A stretch of DNA of 64,000 bases, taken from positions 39,443,506 through 39,507,505 of the forward strand of contig CM044955.1 of the NCBI GenBank assembly GCA_024516035.1, given 5' to 3'. This DNA comes from Bactericera cockerelli. Lineage: Eukaryota; Arthropoda; Insecta; Hemiptera; Triozidae. The notes beneath the pieces are model-generated. The model had not been told where the DNA came from, ran no database searches, and was given only the letters and a program-made list of their open reading frames with translations. The translations under genes were made by a program, and so were the position numbers. Shown piece by piece: positions 31,901 through 44,113 of this stretch (the first letter of the stretch is position 1; every line of letters begins with the position of its first letter).

Positions 31901-31996
31901 GATTGGGTGGAAGAGATTGCCACAGGCAATAACCCCGCCCTTTAGGTAGGACATGTGTTATTTCTTTTTACTTATTTATTTTGGCATTTGTTTTTT
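31901..31996 (+). mobile_element. LINE 3'-end fragment
   Basis: Direct copy of the block seen inverted at 816-980, from GATTGGGTGGAAGAGATTGC to ATTTGGCATTTG. It breaks at the boundary with the composite repeat starting at 32005. Confidence 0.7.
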
Positions 31997-32004
31997 TTTT
32001 TTTT

Positions 32005-34093
32005 CCTCTAAACACGTGAGTCTGGAATCACAGCCCTACCCAGGCTGGGTGAGGTAAATGTAGGTAGCTGGAACGATTCCCAGCGAATGGAGGGTAAAAC
32101 CCTCCGTCCTCACTAGTTCAAATCAGGACGTTAAAACCAAATACAATCAACTGGTCACCATCGTTTTAAAATGAGGTTGGTGTGATAATTGGTGCTTATT
32201 TTGTGGAACTTCAACTAGTATAAAATAATGAAGAAAAAAACATACCTATTTAATCATAAAATCTATTACCAAAAATTAATTAATAATCAACTAGTGTTTT
32301 AACCTTGTATTGAAAAATTAGTAATGAACTCGTTAAAAAACGGACAACTCTGTTTCGTGGTTTTGTTTACAATACAATTTTAATTATATTATGTACCTGT
32401 TGTACCTGTACGTACAATACGTACATACATGGTAGGTAGATGGAAATTCGATCTTGGTAAAATAAAGAGGGAAATGAAAGTGCCAAGTATTATTGTATGT
32501 TCCGAAATTGCCTCTTACTATGGCTCTAAGAAATGTTGACCCATATATTTGCCTAACTTCGAGTTGCTAAACATGGTGTCATTTCAGCATAATCAGTAGA
32601 TATAAACAGAAGAAGCGAGAAATTATACTAGATTTAGATACATTTAATAATTATAAATTAATAGGCAAGCATATATCCTGAAAATACCCTGAAAATTTCA
32701 GCTCGATTGGACAAAAAATGCAACTTATATCACGTTACATACAAAGTTGATCGAGTTAAACCATACTCACTTCGTTCGAAATTAAACGGTCATAGGAGGT
32801 TGACTCAAACAAGCAACTACTGTTTTTTTTCTCACGAGAATACCGGACATCCAAAGTACAGAGTAAAAAAAAATCTACCTAGCCGGGATTCGAACCCAGG
32901 TCACCTTGCAAACTTTGTGTTTTACCTACATGAGTCGACGACCACAGAGACTGCTCAATACATAATATTTTATTATAGGTATTTATCATTAAATCTACAT
33001 TAATCAATATTTTTGCCTCTTACTGGCCAATATTTTATACACTTCTCATAATATAGACCTAGTTTACCTCTTGATGTAGAAATCTTTGAATGAAGTTATA
33101 AAATGTTATTATTCCCTAACTGATTAACTGGACTGTTGGCAGCTTGGATAAAGCAAAGACGATAGAATCACACTCTCATTTTAAGTTCTATGTGAGGCGA
33201 AGTTTCTTTTGTTACTCTCATAAATAAAAATCAGTTTTTTCTTTTTATGTCTCACACTGTCGCTGATTTTTCTAACATTTTATTTACATCGTAGTATAAT
33301 TTTGCGTAATTAGACCTTTAGTAAGAACCTTCTGTCATCCACGTGGGATAATTAGGCGTGGCTCCAGGGTTCATTATAGATATTCCTTTAGAGAGCTTTA
33401 AATAGTTTTCTACTTGTTTCAACCATCTGAAATTAAATGATCTTATTCCCTTTGACTAGACCTTTCTAAAAACACCAAAAATACATCTCTAGGATAACAA
33501 TAGACGGCTCTGGGCTCCATAATAAGTATGCCTTTCAAAGGCTATAACTCAAGTTTGGTCCAGTGTAATACTTTGGTTATATTTTTATATTTTTTCCTAT
33601 GATAAGGCCTTTCAAAAAATACTACAATCGCAGCTCCAAGATAACCAGGGGCGGCTCTGTGCAACTTTTCGGTTTTATTTTAGAAGGCTATATCTCCTAT
33701 CCTATAAAAAATAAATACTTTAAACTATAAAAGGTATGCAGAAATAAAAATTCCCTATCCAAAAACGTAGCTCACGTCTTTCCACAATAAGCACACGTTG
33801 CTGTACCCTTGACAGAAAATTGGTCTGAAAAAAAAACCCGTATGAATAATTTTCATGAAATTCAAGATATTACGCGTGGCCAGAAAACGACTTTAACTAT
33901 ACGTAGGAACCTCGCGCTTTCGTGAAACACAATTTATTTTTGCGTCTCATTACGAATTTTAAATAAAAATTGATAAAAGTTAGCGGGAAGTGGGCGAAAA
34001 CAATAAAACAAAATACATATAAACTCTGTTTCGTGTTAATATAGGCCGGTTGGCTGGCGCTACTTGACGAGCGCTCGCCTACCGGCGAGCTTG
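32005..34093 (+). repeat. Composite 2-kb repeat, single-copy form
   Basis: Contains in order a SINE B body (ACACGTGAGTCTGGAATCAC), the W part with an inverted SINE C head (about 32880-32950), module X (33007-33748) and module Y (33749-34093) ending in the tRNA-like half GCTCGCC-TACC-GGCGAGC and CTTG. Same order as 16114-18313, so this is one repeat family with defined ends. ORF 32707-33003 lies across the SINE C head and is not a gene. Confidence 0.88.
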
Positions 34094-34204
34094 ATTAAAG
34101 TACAGAGTGCATGGCGGTAATTCACCCCATGGTATTTTAACCAACAGCAACATGTAATAGCAAGCTACCTGCAGAAGACATGGTCCTGACAACATTGTTG
34201 CATA

Positions 34205-34400
34205 CAATGTTGTCAGCCAATCTCCGTGGTGTAACAATCCTCGATTTGCGTAAAGACAAAAAAGTCAGTTTGCTTACAACTAAAAAAGAAAATATCAATC
34301 TCAAACTTTCGGCCATAACCTAGGCTGCATAAGAATAATATAGTTAGCTCGTACGATTTTCAGGTAATGGAGAATATAGCCCCTGTCCTGAAACAGGACT
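34205..34400 (+). mobile_element. Degenerate SINE B copy
   Basis: AGCCAATCTCCGTGGTGTAAC resembles the SINE B head, and ACCTAGGCTGCATAAG with AGCTCGTACGATTTTCAGGT resembles its body. Heavily decayed. Confidence 0.5.
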
Positions 34401-35274
34401 TGAAAAAAAAAACCATGGGATATAATCCTTCCGCCATTGTAGGAATAGTATCTGTGCCTAACTTACGGACATGGAATTATTGTTGGATCTCGCCTTTACG
34501 AATGTCCTGAACAAAAAAATACAGTAAAATGCACTCTCTAACTACACGTGGTGGATTTTTTGGGTTTCAAAATTATGAGGCATATAAACTAGATCTAGTA
34601 ATCACTTAATCTACAGATCTGCAACCATTAATCTGAGCTTAGTCCGATACTCCGGCCTTTAGGTACAAGCAGCGAGTATGCATTAGAAAACGAAATTACA
34701 AAACATTTCGACTTCGACACACTGATGCTGACGGCAAAAAATCTCATACAAGAAATGGGGAATCATTTTGTTCTTTCATTACCAGGGCATTATGAAAAAA
34801 CATTTTTTGTTGAATGTTCAAAGAAGTTGAAAGGAAACAGTTTGGTTTTATCCCCTTCTGTTTTACTTCCTTTCATTAGGTAGGTATCTATACTGTATCA
34901 ATATCTTCCTCTGATAATTTCATCATAGAAACATAAGTTTAAAGATTATATGAACATATAATTATTTTTAAGTATAAATTTATTATTTTATATATTTTTT
35001 CTAATTTTATCCTGTAATCAGAAACAATTTCCGCTGGTAACAATAAAAATATAAAGTGAACATGACAGCTCAAAACTCAACGCCACACAAATAAGCTCAA
35101 AAATAGTCAACCTGAATTATTTCTAGTGTTAGAGCATGTATTATTTATCTTCTAAATACAGATTATCCTTGAAATACGTTTCCTAAAGATATAACTTTTC
35201 TAAAGAACATAAGAATCTTATTTATTTATTTAAACTTAATTTTTATACAAAACAATCAACCAAATATTATAACA
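34401..35274. other. Non-coding stretch, nothing recognised
   Basis: AT-rich DNA between repeats, with no ORF, splice pair or repeat that I can support. Confidence 0.5.
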
Positions 35275-35642
35275 CTAGCGGGCTGTCGCCCGCTTTGCGG
35301 GCCGAGGCATGGCCGTGAAAGCATAAAATCCCGTCTTATTATTATTATATAATTCTTTATTAGATATAAAAGGACATTATGTACATATAAATAATAATTT
35401 TAACAGTGAAAAAAACAATATATACATAAAAATGAAAATAAAATAGAAAATATTTGAAAACATATGTCCTAACTAAAGGGCGGGGTTATTGCCTATGGCA
35501 ATCTCTTCCACCCAACCCTATTGCACATCTAGACTATAAAACAAAGCTACCTATCAAATTTCAGCTCGCTAGGTATTACGGTTTGGGCTGTAGAGCGATG
35601 ATCAGTCAGTCAGTCAGTGACTTTGACATTTATATATTAAGA
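35275..35642 (-). mobile_element. Non-autonomous Helitron interrupted by a LINE end
   Basis: On the - strand it starts with TCTTAATATATAAATG after an A and ends GCCCGCTAG (35275-35278) before a T. The 3' hairpin GGCCCGCAAAGCGGGC lies just inside. It is related to 5748-6005 (GACTGACTGACT array, GGTAGCTTTGTTTTATAGTC). A LINE 3' end occupies about 35344-35518. Confidence 0.82.
35344..35518 (-). mobile_element. LINE 3'-end insertion nested in the Helitron
   Basis: Same block as 816-980 and 61670-61850, with GGAAGAGATTGCCATAGGCA on the - strand and the rest T-rich on that strand. It splits the Helitron, whose two halves align with 5748-6005 on either side. Confidence 0.75.
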
Positions 35643-37969
35643 TATAACAAAAAGACATTGAATAAAATTATTTTAATATTTACAATTATATTATAATTCC
35701 GTATATTTTGTAAATCAAATGCCACTTAACCCCGGACTAGTTTGGATAATCTTCTATATTCTATGTGAAATATACCGATATTACATTTAAGAAAATTTCC
35801 AAGAGTTGAAAGTCAAATATTTGGGAAGTCGTTTGAAGGTGTGCTATTCCTTGTTTCTAGGGATTTGGAGCAGAAATAATAATAAACATTAAATACTTTT
35901 ATTTATGTCGTCTGGGACTCCCTACAGATATTCTCCGTAAGATTTTTTAACGGGATATTTAACTTCTTAAACTTTCTTTGCCTTAGCTCTGAGAGAGAAT
36001 ATGAAATAATAATAACAATAATCATAATAATAGGTGTACACCAGTTTTTTCTCATTATTAAAAGTTCACCTAAAGAATAAGCATGATGTACTTAAAATTA
36101 AATGCCATGCAATCTGGGAAAATTCTCGATTATCACAACTGTTTGGATTACCTTTGCATCTTTTCTTTCTTACTTGTGAAGCCAATGCTCATTTCATTTA
36201 TCCATCTCACTAAATGACTATATCATTCTAAGAAAAGTTCAGAGCCTGACGCTCCAGGATATTATATACATAATGACCAAAATGAATTTCAACCATGAGT
36301 AATTATCACGAATAATAATACTTACAGACTAATTTCATCTGGTCCAATAATACAGCAGTTTTCCTATAATCCAGCTGTTGTTCTGTGACATTATTAAGTG
36401 GTCAAATTCTCAAATACCTATATGAAGGAAAATTCATTAACGGATAAGTTCCAAACCAACTGTTCCCAAAGGTATCTGGATTACCAGACCATCAATACAG
36501 AATTTTCATGACAATCCATCGTTCCATTGCTTTGGACTAATAATATTATGGTAACTTTTGCTAATTCCTCTCGCCCTTCCTCTGCATCTTACAACACTCC
36601 TGCAGAACATCTTTACTTCATCTGATAGCTGGTCCCCTGTAGTCATTTATTGTATAGTCTGTTCTTATTTTAGCCTATCAAATTAACTACTTTAAGTGCA
36701 CATAAAAAAATCGGCACGTCACTCAACATCCGATAAGATTTTCCTCTACAAAAGTGAATTCAGCTAAAAGATATCTCTTCCACCACAATTTCAACTTAAA
36801 TGTCTCCCTCCAGGAAATACTAACCTCAGGCTGGCGGAGCAGGGAAAGATTCTATCTCCTGGACCCGCGACATTATCTTCGCCATTTTGAATTCCGCAGA
36901 ATTTAGTGAAGAACGTTTCCTGTTTGGACTTTCTCCTTCTGTCTCTCTTTCCCTCCCTTTCCCTATCTCCCTCGCTCCCACCATTAGAGAGTAAATTAAA
37001 AATTAAGTACATACCATGTCGTCGACAGGATTCGTCCCGGCCATTTATACTTATCTGAAACAAAACGATAGAGGATAGAGATAGAGCCAAACACATCATG
37101 TAGGAGACGGAGTTTTTCTATTAACATCCTTTTGAAACATTGTTCTATTTTTTCCTTGGTTTTTGGATCTGTTTGGAGAGATAAAAGCGGAGATATTTGC
37201 TTTTTGTGTACAAAGATATTTGCTCTTTCGAATATTATTGTCCCCTCCAATACCCCTCCCCTCCTTGCTCAGACTGCTCCTCTTCTTCATCACTTTCTCC
37301 TCCCCCAGCCTTATTTTTCTTTTTCTTGTGCTAATATCGTCGTTCACGTTTCATCACTAGGTTTCAGAATTCTATCTTCTGTTGGATTCAGTCGTGTCCT
37401 GAGATTTTCTAAAATGTCTCCTCATGTCTCGACAATAATCCTGAGTTGTGTTCTCCCTAGTTTTCATTATCGCCCATACATATACCCATACCCTTCCTCT
37501 TTGTGTATTGATAATATGTTTAACCTATACAAGTCCTTTCCTTTCTAATTGTTCCATATTATTTGACGTGAGGTTTTTGATACATGGCTGGCATATAATC
37601 CCAGCCGGTTTGTAAACTACTCGTTGGAATTAAGTGTGCCGAAATCTTGTATTTTTCGTTGGAACCACCCTGTATGATATGACACAATATTATAACGAGA
37701 CTCAACACAAGGTTTTTAACAAATGATAAATATCTCTACTGTCATCACAATTCCCAATAAACATATTTGAAAAAAATATTTCCTAATACTTTCAGCACTG
37801 AAATCAATATCCTAATCCCTAACTAACACATACAATACCTATTACACGCGATTTGACTTTTATAACGCGACTTAAATTAATAGTAAGATTAATTGGTTAT
37901 TTCATTATCATAAAATCTGTCTTCTTTTCTATGTACCTATGTGATATTACTATGTTTTAACTGTTTCAG
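35643..37969. other. Intron or 5' flank upstream of the first visible DIP exon
   Basis: AT-rich until about 36780, then somewhat less so (36800-37540) with overlapping ORFs on both strands (36791-37548). None resembles a known protein or has matching splice sites. A signal-peptide exon for the DIP gene is expected upstream but was not found. Confidence 0.45.
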
Positions 37970-38076
37970 CCGATGCATATCAGCCAGAATTTACAGAGCC
38001 CATAGTCAATCTGTCGGTTGCGGTGGGGAGGGATGCCACATTTCGGTGTTTGGTTCATCGCCTGGGTGGGTACAGG
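37970..38076 (+). CDS. DIP gene, exon with first half of Ig domain 1
   Basis: DIPs are glycosylated neuronal surface receptors whose first Ig domain binds Dpr proteins to match synaptic partners. This exon encodes DAYQPEFTEPIVNLSVAVG and on to FRCLVHRLGGYR: the N-terminal strands of Ig1, an NLS glycosylation sequon and the first disulphide Cys. The acceptor TTTTAACTGTTTCAG ends at 37969 and the first two bases complete a codon (phase 1 intron before). The donor GTAAGT starts at 38077 after AGG, leaving phase 0. The reading frame joins directly to the exon at 54579. The upstream signal-peptide exon is not visible. The family is certain from the combined exons; which DIP paralogue is not. Confidence 0.92.
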
Positions 38077-38751
38077 GTAAGTTCTAGATACTATAATAAA
38101 AGTCTTCTATTCTCACTGCACTACGTTCTATAGGTATACAATTTTTTTAAAGGATTTAGAAAAGAGCTATCCAGATTTTTTTGAAGAGGCCCTTGCTCTT
38201 CTTTCACCACAAATATTTTTTTAAAACTTTATTTATTTCAAAGAGTTATTATGCTCCTTAAGCTTATCGTTCTTTAAAATTACCCTTTTTTAAAATAATT
38301 AAATTGAACATAGAAGTATGTTTAACCCAATAATTGCTTATGTTATTCGACGTTTGTCCATTGCTAATGGCTATACAAAGAGGCAATGCGTCCTGTACAG
38401 AGGGAACATTGCCTCTTTCTGATCATCTGATCGAAATGTTTCAAATGATTCTAACTTACTCGTATGTGAGCATTGTACAGCATACCTAACTATTACTTAT
38501 TTCTGAAAGTTGTTAAAATACGAACCCATGGTTCGCCAGGTCTACCAGATATTATGCTTGGTAGTAACCTGGACTACCTTGGTCTGTTTTTTTTTTTTTT
38601 TTTTTTGAATAGTTTGTTCCGACATCATTTAGCATTGATTCCTGGACTTTTATTCTGAAGTTCCCCAAATTCATGGAGTTTTCCTCTCAATCCTAGAAAT
38701 GTATATCTCCCTTGCTTTTATATCCCATAATTATTAGCTCATGTTACTATT

Positions 38752-39010
38752 GGGGTCGGCATTGTTCAACCTCATGATTGGGTGGAGCACGTTTTTTACA
38801 GCTTGATGTCCTTCCTAACGTCGCCGATTCTATTTGGTTTTAAAGTCCTCATCAAGAATGGAGGGTAACAACGGAAGTGTTACCATCCGTTCGCTGGGAA
38901 TCGTACCAGCTACCCGCATTCACTTCACCCAGCCTAGGTAGGGCCAGAAATGCCAGCCTCACGTGTTTAAAGGGAACAGAATTTTCTTCGAAATTGGGAC
39001 AGACTTTTCT
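38752..39010 (-). mobile_element. SINE B, inverted copy
   Basis: Reads GGGGTCGGCATTGTTCAACC through CACCCAGCCTAGGTAGGGCC to ACGTGTTTAAAGGGAACAG, the reverse of the 8002-8262 type including the 3' ...TTTTTTACAGCTTGATGTCC part. The tRNA-like head is lost. ORF 38877-39188 crosses it and is not a gene. Confidence 0.8.
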
Positions 39011-39912
39011 CAATCCTAGAAGTAAGGCTAAAAAAAGAAGTCTCCTACACAGGTCATCTGGTGAGCCCCGCTCGCGCTCCTCCCTTGTTAAAGGGATTTC
39101 TCTTTCACTTCAACGAGTAAATCACACGAGTGTGATGGGAACTCTTCCTTCTACTCAAACATTGGAAGATGTCTTTTACTTGTTATAAAAACTCGTCAGA
39201 GCCAAGTAAAGTTTTTATAGAGACTAGGCCATACTGTACAATGAATTGATGGAGAGCTCAGGATAGGTACCTGGGAAGAAAAATCTCTGAGGGAGAAAAA
39301 ATGTTTATTAAATAATTCCACGTTAAATCCAGACATTCTCCGAACAGTTCATTTCGAGTTATAAGACTTTAGAAGAGTGCTTAGTACTTCATTTAGTTTT
39401 TAATTTTAAATAAAACCTCTTAAACTATTTTTTTCTCATAAAACTTTCAGTCTATATACAGGATAGTCTTGGAAAAATAGGGTCTTAAAGAAAACGAATT
39501 CTATGTTGCAGTTTTAAATTTATACTCTCAAAATGATTTAAATTCAGAACGGTGAGATGTGGAACCCTTTTCTAATAAGTAGGTGCCTACAATACGGTAC
39601 AGTTACATACATTTATATATAGTAGATACGTAATTACCTAATTACGTATCTACCAAAAATACTGCCCACCTAATGTTTGGTTTTTTTCCTTTTTTTTTTA
39701 GTATATTTCTTTTATCATTAGACATAAACACCACCCTCAGTATAACGAAGTGTAGGTACATAAAATAATGGATAGGTATCCAGTTTTTTTTTTTTAATTA
39801 ATACTGGTGCAGTCAGATATCAACAAACAAAAAAATATTGAGTTGGTACATGGTACTCAAAGTTTATGAAAAATGGAAACTTTATCCTCAAGAACAGAGC
39901 AAAATATTCAAG
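39011..39912. other. Non-coding intron sequence
   Basis: AT-rich with homopolymer T runs. A short inverted pair GTAGATACGTAATTACC / TAATTACGTATCTAC occurs at 39622-39652. Nothing else recognised. Confidence 0.45.
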
Positions 39913-40400
39913 TATATTAAGGAGCGCGGTAGCGCTCCGACCCGCCAAGTCAATCGAAATAGTTCGCGCGCTACCAAGAGTATACTATACGCGACAGCAT
40001 AAGTAGCACTTTTCGTGTAGTTGTAGGAGAAAAAGTACAAGTGATGGAGGAAATTGAACTACATGTACAGATTGGGGCACGATAATGGACAAGCTTTTAA
40101 AAAAGAAACATCGAAATCGTTTGAGTTAAGTTGGTCAAAACCACACTATAAAAACGTCATTTTTTTTCAAAAAATTCTGCTTCTTCTTTGACGTTGACCG
40201 CTCTACAGCCAAAACTACTGGACCGATTTTCATGAACGATGGCTCATTTTTTTTCTTCTGGGTGGTAGGTGTGCCTTTTTATGGTTTCATTATCCCAAAA
40301 GCTACCATTTGGCCGTTATTAAGGAAAAGGATCATTTTCAGAGCTCAGAATAACATTGGAGTATAGATATTTAATCTAGTTTATTATGTATATAAATATT
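39913..40400. repeat. Interspersed repeat H, copy 1
   Basis: Begins at a hairpin, GGAGCGC-GGTA-GCGCTCC (39921-39938), and runs through GATTGGGGCACGATAA, AATCGTTTGAGTTAAGTTGG and CTACTGGACCGATTTTCATG. The second copy is at 42424-43120. The terminal hairpin and the phrase ACTGGACCGATTTTCA suggest an inverted Helitron-type element, but no clean TC/CTRR ends were found. Confidence 0.65.
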
Positions 40401-40462
40401 CATTCACAAACCTTTCAATCCACATGTCCCGATGTGAAATTGTGTAAAGGTATACTAACCCA

Positions 40463-40650
40463 TAAATAGTCGCCGGTGCTGAGTTAGTTAGCGCGCTAAG
40501 CTTACCACGCATGGTGACCTGTATTCGATCCCCAGCTGGGCAGGAATTTTTCCGCACATTACTTGGGTGTTTGGGGTCCACTCATACCTCGTGAGGAAAA
40601 ATGAGTAGTTACTGAATAAGTAACGACCAGTCGCGGCATTACCAGAGTAA
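40463..40650 (+). mobile_element. tRNA-derived SINE (family C)
   Basis: tRNA-like head GTGCTGAGTTAGTTAGCGCG with box B GTATTCGATCCCC, then a body with GGGGTCCACTCATACCTCGT and GAATAAGTAACGACCAGTCG. Other copies are at 60945-61140 (+) and 62455-62605 (-), plus embedded heads in the 2-kb composite. Confidence 0.8.
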
Positions 40651-41174
40651 AAATAAATTAATGTAATAGAATTTGAAAAGTAAAGGAGGCTCTTAGTAAT
40701 GCTGCGCTACCCACAAAATTTGTGAAGAGGCCTTGTGCTTGACCACAAATAACGTCATACCTACATAGCTATAATAAACCTGTAATGCCCAAGGAGTGAA
40801 AAAGACAGGATTTTTTTTTTCTTCTAAAATGTTGGTTATATTATCTAGGTTCAAAAATGTAAAAAATCTCTAGTACCCAATGTTAGGTACATAATATGTA
40901 TGTGTAACATGAATGTCTAAATGTTTGGGGACCTTTCTAAGTAGGAAATGTAGAAGTTTCATTGAAAACTTTGTAAAAGCCCCTACACTACCTAATACCT
41001 ATTCCTAATTAGGAATGTAGGTACCTATCAGTTACATAGGAAGTGAAAGGCTTCCTTCCCTATCCAATTCCCTCTAGTAAATATTTCTTTCGCTGGCCGC
41101 TAAAAAGTTTATTATACAAAGTAAAATAAAATGAAGCTTTTATCTGTTGCAAAAACCACGTGGGGACATCAACA

Positions 41175-41860
41175 GTCCAGTTAGTTCAGTGGTAAAGGCG
41201 GCACTGTGCGATGCTAGAGATGTCAGAGGTCCGCGAGTTCAAAACCTAGCTGGGACATGTAATTTTTTTTTTTTTTAACAAAATACTCTTTACTTTTTTT
41301 TTTTAATATTTTACATTAAATTTAGTGAGTTTCTGAGGTACGTACCCTTTTTGTTGTGGGTTGTGTTGTACCTCATCTCTATATATAAAAGAGAAATTTA
41401 TAATATACTATAAAAAATTAACAGTTGAAAAAAAATATATTTATACATTTATTACTTGAACAACACAATAAGCTTCGTTTTTTTTTTTTTGGTTTTTAAC
41501 GTCGCTTTCAACTGCATGGTCATATCACGACGGGGGTGTTACGCTCCATTTGCAGGAAACTCACAAACCTGCTACCCATATTAACCTCACCCAGCCTGGG
41601 TTGGGCCGGAATGCCAGCATCACAAAGTCTTCACCTCGCTGGACGTTGCTTAACTTCGGTGATCTAACGAGAACCGGTGCATTCAACGCGCCATCGACGC
41701 TGGCTAATAATAAGCTTCGTTCTCAGTATTCTTTCATAGAAATTAATTGTAAAAATTCATAGTTATCCTCCCATTTGGGATTTTTACCACATAATAATAC
41801 ACCTTGGGCATACTGCTGGAAAATGGGACTTAAAAGTCCTAATTATTATATCTGACATAA
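41175..41860 (+). mobile_element. tRNA-derived SINE (family D), split by insertions
   Basis: Head 41175-41260 (TTCAGTGGTAAAGGCGGC, box B GAGTTCAAAACCT) and body 41759-41860 (TTATCCTCCCATTTGGGATT, ACTGCTGGAAAATGGGACTT) align with the continuous copy at 61425-61615. The gap holds T-runs, a Helitron-like start (TCTCTATATATAAAAGAG, about 41376) and a SINE B fragment. Confidence 0.72.
41500..41640 (-). mobile_element. SINE B fragment, inverted
   Basis: CATATTAACCTCACCCAGCC and GGGCCGGAATGCCAGCATCA match the inverted SINE B body, inside the split family D SINE. ORF 41550-41762 is an artefact of this copy. Confidence 0.75.
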
Positions 41861-42117
41861 ATTAAGGAAATATGTTCAGGGTGTACCCACTATCTGAACC
41901 AGTTGAGAGGCCCATCTGGATAAAATGAATGGCACCACACAGTATCCTTGTAAAAATCTGTGGCAAAGGGCCAATTTATGAAACGGGATTAAATTTAGAA
42001 TAACCCGGACTATCTCTCTAATCGTTCTTCGACTTGAGGGAGGGGTCTCGCTTGTTATCTTACCTTCTTTTAAACATAATTAACCGAACACAGTGAGAAC
42101 GAACTTACTAAGTGAGG

Positions 42118-42155
42118 TTCTTTGAACAGTAAACCTCAATTTACTGTTCAAAGAA
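42118..42155. other. Perfect 16-bp hairpin
   Basis: TTCTTTGAACAGTAAA (42118-42133) and its exact complement (42140-42155) around a 6-nt loop. It lies between two copies of TTAACCGAACACAGTGAG (about 42078 and 42260), so it is probably internal to an unrecognised mobile element. Confidence 0.8.
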
Positions 42156-42491
42156 ACACTAGTTATTGTTGGATGGAAGAGCTTCTTTAAGAAGAACCCT
42201 GCCATGTAAAATAGAGCAAAAAATAATAATATTGCCGTTAAACAATGTAGGACATACTATTATTAACCGAACACAGTGAGGGAGCGAAGCAACCTCACTA
42301 AGTGGGGTTCTGTTTTAACTTGCATTCTGGACGATTTGGCTTTCGTTTGTCTGTCTCATAAATATGGCGAGATCATTATTATAATAAGAAAATGCTATCA
42401 TTATTATAATAATAAAATTTTATAATTTAGGACCGAGGTAGCGCTCCGAACCTCCCAGTCAAAGTAATTCGCGCGTTAACAAGTGATATTA

Positions 42492-42585
42492 AAAATGTTA
42501 TCATATTTGTGTTAATCACTTTCGTGATGTCGCAACTACTCTAACTCGCTTTACTAAATCTACGCTGAAACCGGTGATATTATAC
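42492..42585 (-). mobile_element. SINE A, 5'-truncated, with target duplication
   Basis: 12-bp direct repeats CAAGTGATATTA at 42480-42491 and 42586-42597 flank the SINE A tail (complement contains TCACGAAAGTGATTAACACA). The tRNA-like head is missing. Confidence 0.85.
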
Positions 42586-42626
42586 CAAGTGATATTATAC
42601 GCCAGAGCAAAAGTACCACAATTCTT

Positions 42627-42738
42627 GTAATGTAATGTAATGTAATGTAGCCTTTATTTGTACAATTAAATTTACACACAACATAAATACATAGTATATA
42701 TGGGCATCTTGTACAAAATCAGATTAATATCTGAGGCC
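42627..42738 (-). mobile_element. LINE 3' end with (TTACA)n tail
   Basis: On the - strand it ends ACAAATAAAGGCTACATTAC and further ACATT repeats, a microsatellite-type 3' tail after an AATAAA. It interrupts repeat H between TTCTTGTA and GTTGTAGG. A different LINE family from 816-980. Confidence 0.65.
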
Positions 42739-44113
42739 TAGTTGTAGGAAAAAAAGGTACAAGTGATGAAGGCAATTGGACTATAAATACATATAGATTG
42801 GGGCACGATAAAGACAAGCTTTGAAAAAAAGAACCATCAAAATCGTTTGAGTTAAGTTGGAGAAAACCAAACTTTAAAAACGTCATTTTTTTCATCATTT
42901 ACTGCTTCTTCTTTCACGTTGACCGCTTTACAGCCAAAACTATTAGACCGATTTTCACAAACGATGGCTCATTTTTTTTCTCGTGGGTAGTAGGTGTGTT
43001 CTTTTATTGTTCTATTATCCTAAAATGGACATTTGGCCCATAATTGAAAAAAGGATCATTTTCAGAACTCAGAACAAAGTTGGTGTATATATATTCAGTA
43101 TCTAGTATATTATCACTCTCCCAGATGAGTCAAAAATCGCATATCTACTTTTTAGGTGAAAAAATAATTTGGAGCAGGATACTGTGCTTGGTTATGAATA
43201 TCAAACTAAAATCTTTATCTTCACATTCAAACTGTTTCATTTATCAATACTTGTTCCTTTAACCCGTGAGTACACGCACATAGGGAAAAATTCTCACACG
43301 CTCGGCAAAAACGCTAGAACTTGATCGATATTGGTCCTAACCTGTAGGGACCTGGAGTAGCTGTTGATAATATGTTTATCTAGATGTATCCACAGTCCCT
43401 TGAGCTATTTTCAATTTCTGTTGCCCGTGACGTGGCGAAAAGTTCAGATCGGTCTGAAATGTGAGATTTTTTTTCATCGCGCGTGTATTGACGTAACTTT
43501 TTTTTTGAGAGTTTTTTTTCTGTTACTAACTATTTAGTTTAATTTAATTAATTATTTATAATAATTAGTTTTAATAATTAATTAATATAATAATAACAAT
43601 TGTTTTAAATAAAGAAATATATTTTTTTAAAGAAAATTAGTGTGTTTACCTACCAAATTCGTGATTGTTCACTATTGTTATAATAATTATTATAATGATT
43701 TTTAACTAACAAAATATAAACTTTTAACTAACATTAATTAAATTTCTTTGTAATAATATTAGGTAGTTAGGTACCTTCCTACACTTTTTTTGCTAGATAC
43801 TGAAATAATTAGTATTCTTTATAATCTTTCTCCACCTACTATAATGGGTACCTACCTACCTACTTACCTCCTGGTATAATCTAAGTACATTTATTTTTTT
43901 ATTGTTTCTGTTTTTAGCTTTTAGAAGTACCTAAACAAATATAATTACATAATATTCTTGATTATAAGATATACTGTGAATTGCCCTACAAACTTATGTC
44001 ACTATGGCTTACGATGAACAAATTTTGGAAAAAAAAAATCAAATCAGGGGTTCGAACTGCAACCATTTGGAAAAAAAATTGCTAAAATTACTTTAAAATA
44101 TCTTTTAAATACA

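Larger units (their letters stand above)
42424..43120. repeat. Interspersed repeat H, copy 2, with two nested insertions
   Basis: Matches 39913-40400 (GTAGCGCTCCG start, AATCGTTTGAGTTAAGTTGG, CTATTAGACCGATTTTCACA). It is split by a SINE A (42492-42585) and by a LINE 3' end (about 42627-42738). Confidence 0.7.

Noticed and set aside
36791..37548. Overlapping ORFs as candidate upstream DIP or other exons
   Set aside because: No signal peptide, Ig or other motif, and no splice pair leading in phase to 37970.
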